Shown here piece by piece: positions 6,568 through 8,045 of a DNA stretch of 8,045 nucleotides. The DNA is taken from NCBI GenBank assembly GCA_014859075.1, contig JACUUW010000082.1:1-8045 (forward strand), given 5' to 3'. A model generated the notes under the pieces. The model made no database searches. It was not told the DNA's origin and saw only the letters and a program-made list of their open reading frames with translations. The first letter of the stretch is position 1, and every line of letters starts with the position of its first letter. The translations under genes and the position numbers were made by a program. This DNA is from Desulforudis sp. GTDB taxonomy: Bacteria; Bacillota; Desulfotomaculia; Desulfotomaculales; Desulforudaceae.

Positions 6568-7405
6568 GCGCCGGACGACAGCCCGACCAGCAATCCTTCC
6601 TCCCGGGCGAGGCGTTTCGCCATCCGGCCGGCCTCACTTCCGGCGACCCCGATCACTTCGTCAATCAGGGCGGTGTCCAGAACCTCCGGCACGAACCCGG
6701 CGCCGATGCCCTGAATCGGGTGCGGTCCGGGCCGCCCCCCGGCCAGTACCGCCGACTCCGCGGGTTCCACGGCCACGGCCCGCAGGGTGGCTTTGAGCTC
6801 TTTCAGTTTGCCGGCCGTACCGGTGATCGTGCCCCCGGTACCCACTCCGGCCACCAGGATGTCCACGGCGCCTTCCGTGTCGTCCCAAATCTCCACGGCG
6901 GTGGTCCGGCGGTGAATTTCCGGGTTGGCCGGGTTGGCAAACTGCCCCGGCACAAAAGCTCCGGGTGTCGCGGCGGCCAACTCGCCGGCCCGGCGCACGG
7001 CTCCGGCCATGCCCGCCGCGCCCGGGGTCAACACGATTTCGGCCCCGAAAGCCCGGAGCAGTCTACGGCGTTCCAGGCTCATGGTGTCCGGCATGGTCAG
7101 CACCAGCCGGTACCCCTTCCGGGCGCAGATCCAGGCCAGGCCGACGCCGGTGTTTCCACTGGTCGGTTCAATGATCACCGACCCGGGCCCGAGGCGGCCT
7201 TCGGCCTCGGCCGCCTCCAGCATGGCCAGGGCGGCCCGGTCCTTGATGCTGCCGCCGGGGTTCAGGTATTCCAGTTTCGCGGCTACGGCGGCCGGCAGGC
7301 CGGCCGCCACCCGGGTCAGGCGGACCAGGGGCGTACGTCCGATCAGTTCAACCGGTGAGTCGTAAACAGACATGTCCCACACCACCTCACACCAGTCTCG
7401 ACAAG

Positions 7406-8045
7406 CTAATCGCGTTGGGTCAACTCCGGACAGTCCGCTTTCACGGCGTTACGGCACTGCGCACAGTCACGGGCGCAGGGCTCGACGTGAATCAGTGTGT
7501 GTACCTTATTTGGGAAAAGATCGGCGATGTCTTTTTCGATCCGTTCGCACAGGACGTGGGCGTCGGCGACCGAACCCCCCGCGGGGGTCACCAGGTGCAG
7601 GTCGATGTGCCGGTCGGACCCGGCCTTGCGGGTGCGCAGCCCGTGGTACTCCACAAATTCGGCCTGGTATTTTGCCAGAGCGGACCGGATTTGGCGTTCT
7701 TCATCCTCCGGCAGGCGCACGTCCAGAATACTCTTGAGCGAATCCCTGATCAGCCGGTAAGCGGCCCGCAGGATGAACAGGGTCACCAGCATGCCGACGA
7801 GGGGGTCGAGGATCAAGAGTCCGGTCAGCTTGATCAGTCCCAGACCCGCCAGAACCCCTACCGACGTGTAGACGTCGGTACGCAGGTGCCAGGCGTCCGC
7901 CTCGAGGGCCGGCGAATCGGTCTCCCGGGCGACCTTCAGCAGGTGTTGCGAGACGCCGGTGTTCACGGTGATGGCGACCGCCAGGACCACCACGCCCAGG
8001 CCGAGGGCTTCGACCGGAGTGGGTGCAAAGAGGCGGGGCACCGCG
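7406..8045 (-). CDS. cation diffusion facilitator (CDF) family transporter, N-terminus outside the window
   Basis: CDF proteins are membrane antiporters that export divalent metals (Zn, Fe, Mn, Co) in exchange for protons. The frame is open to the right edge, so about 90 N-terminal residues holding helices 1-3 and the first metal-site pair are missing. Visible parts are helix 4 (ALGLGVVVLAVAITVNTGVS), helix 5 with the second metal-site pair HxxxD in ADAWHLRTDVYTSVG, helix 6 (DPLVGMLVTLFILRAAYRLI) and the cytoplasmic dimerisation domain, with HIDLHLVTPAGGSVADAHVL followed by IEKDIADLFPNKVHTLIHVE. After that comes a cysteine-rich tail, PCARDCAQCRNAVKADC, with four Cys in 16 residues, which could bind metal; similar HVEPC tails occur in other family members. 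The metal cannot be assigned. The gene ends in TAG and the cysK ATG follows 32 nt later on the same strand, so the two are probably co-transcribed. Confidence 0.93.
   Translation of the reverse strand, partial: AVPRLFAPTPVEALGLGVVVLAVAITVNTGVSQHLLKVARETDSPALEADAWHLRTDVYTSVGVLAGLGLIKLTGLLILDPLVGMLVTLFILRAAYRLIRDSLKSILDVRLPEDEERQIRSALAKYQAEFVEYHGLRTRKAGSDRHIDLHLVTPAGGSVADAHVLCERIEKDIADLFPNKVHTLIHVEPCARDCAQCRNAVKADCPELTQRD

Larger units (their letters stand above)
6450..7373 (-). pseudogene. cysK: cysteine synthase A (O-acetylserine sulfhydrylase) split by an in-frame amber codon
   Basis: The intact enzyme is PLP-dependent and makes cysteine from O-acetylserine and sulfide. From the ATG at 7373 the frame reads SPVELIGRTPLVRL, the PLP lysine K44 in NPGGSIKDR, the substrate loop PTSGNTG (70-76), the phosphate loop GTGGTITG, GIGAGFVPEVLD and LSSGAA. 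It then meets TAG at 6558-6560 (codon 272). The same frame continues for 35 codons to a second TAG at 6450-6452 and encodes the rest of the family: AAIQVAARPENAG, LVVVVFPD, then SGERYLSTGLFGK. Full length would be about 307 residues, as in CysK; the truncated product would be 271. The ATG at 7373 is preferred over GTG at 7385 because GAGGTGG lies about 9 nt upstream. Options are a recent nonsense mutation, amber readthrough or a sequence error (TGG or TAC/TAT to TAG). It lies just downstream of the CDF transporter gene, probably in the same operon. Confidence 0.9.

Noticed and set aside
6720..7358. A 212-codon plus-strand frame opposite cysK.
   Set aside because: It mirrors cysK codons and has a Gly/His/Gln-rich composition typical of an antisense shadow.
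7574..7588. GC palindrome CCCCCGCGGGGG inside the CDF gene.
   Set aside because: It lies in coding sequence, encodes the conserved PAGG stretch, and has no loop or T tract.

Overview
The window is about 8 kb of chromosomal DNA with high GC content in the genes and AT-rich intergenic spacers. It most likely comes from a GC-rich Gram-positive anaerobe of the class Clostridia, of the Desulfotomaculum/Pelotomaculum/Desulforudis/Moorella type. That placement is an inference from a DUF3243 (YmfJ-like) gene, a CIRCE-controlled groESL operon, strong AGGAGG-type ribosome sites, frequent GTG and TTG starts, and an FdhD-type formate dehydrogenase maturation gene. No genus can be fixed from the sequence alone.

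Layout, left to right. (1) Positions 1-2075, plus strand: a DUF3243 small protein, tsaD (tRNA t6A37 synthesis) and a 5-formyltetrahydrofolate cyclo-ligase gene. (2) Positions 2076-3097: an FdhD-family gene on the minus strand, whose stop codon directly abuts the cyclo-ligase stop, and divergently from it a gene for a 65-residue helix-turn-helix-like protein ending in a Cys-rich CxxxC tail. The spacer between them carries overlapping promoter-like sequences and an inverted repeat. (3) Positions 3098-3435: a non-coding stretch with an intrinsic terminator, an AT-rich segment, a sigma-A-like promoter and a perfect CIRCE operator. (4) Positions 3436-5429: groES and groEL, followed by a good terminator. 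(5) Positions 5513-6425: a two-gene unit of unknown function, a soluble 145-residue protein followed by a 133-residue protein with two predicted membrane helices. (6) Positions 6450-8045, minus strand: a cation diffusion facilitator gene running off the right edge, followed by a cysteine synthase gene (cysK) interrupted by an in-frame amber codon with an intact downstream tail.

Most of the window is housekeeping: tRNA modification, one-carbon metabolism and protein folding. HrcA is expected to repress groESL through CIRCE. No CRISPR array, insertion sequence, tRNA, rRNA or phage gene was seen.

The points most worth a second look are the amber-split cysK, whose stop lies at the centre of a 16-bp perfect palindrome; the FdhD homologue lacking the family's CxxC sulfur-relay motif, paired divergently with the small HTH/Cys protein; the apparently leaderless tsaD; and a 19-bp tandem duplication between groES and groEL. 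No convincing undescribed multi-gene system is visible. The closest candidates are the fdhD/small-HTH pair and the orf145-orf133 unit.
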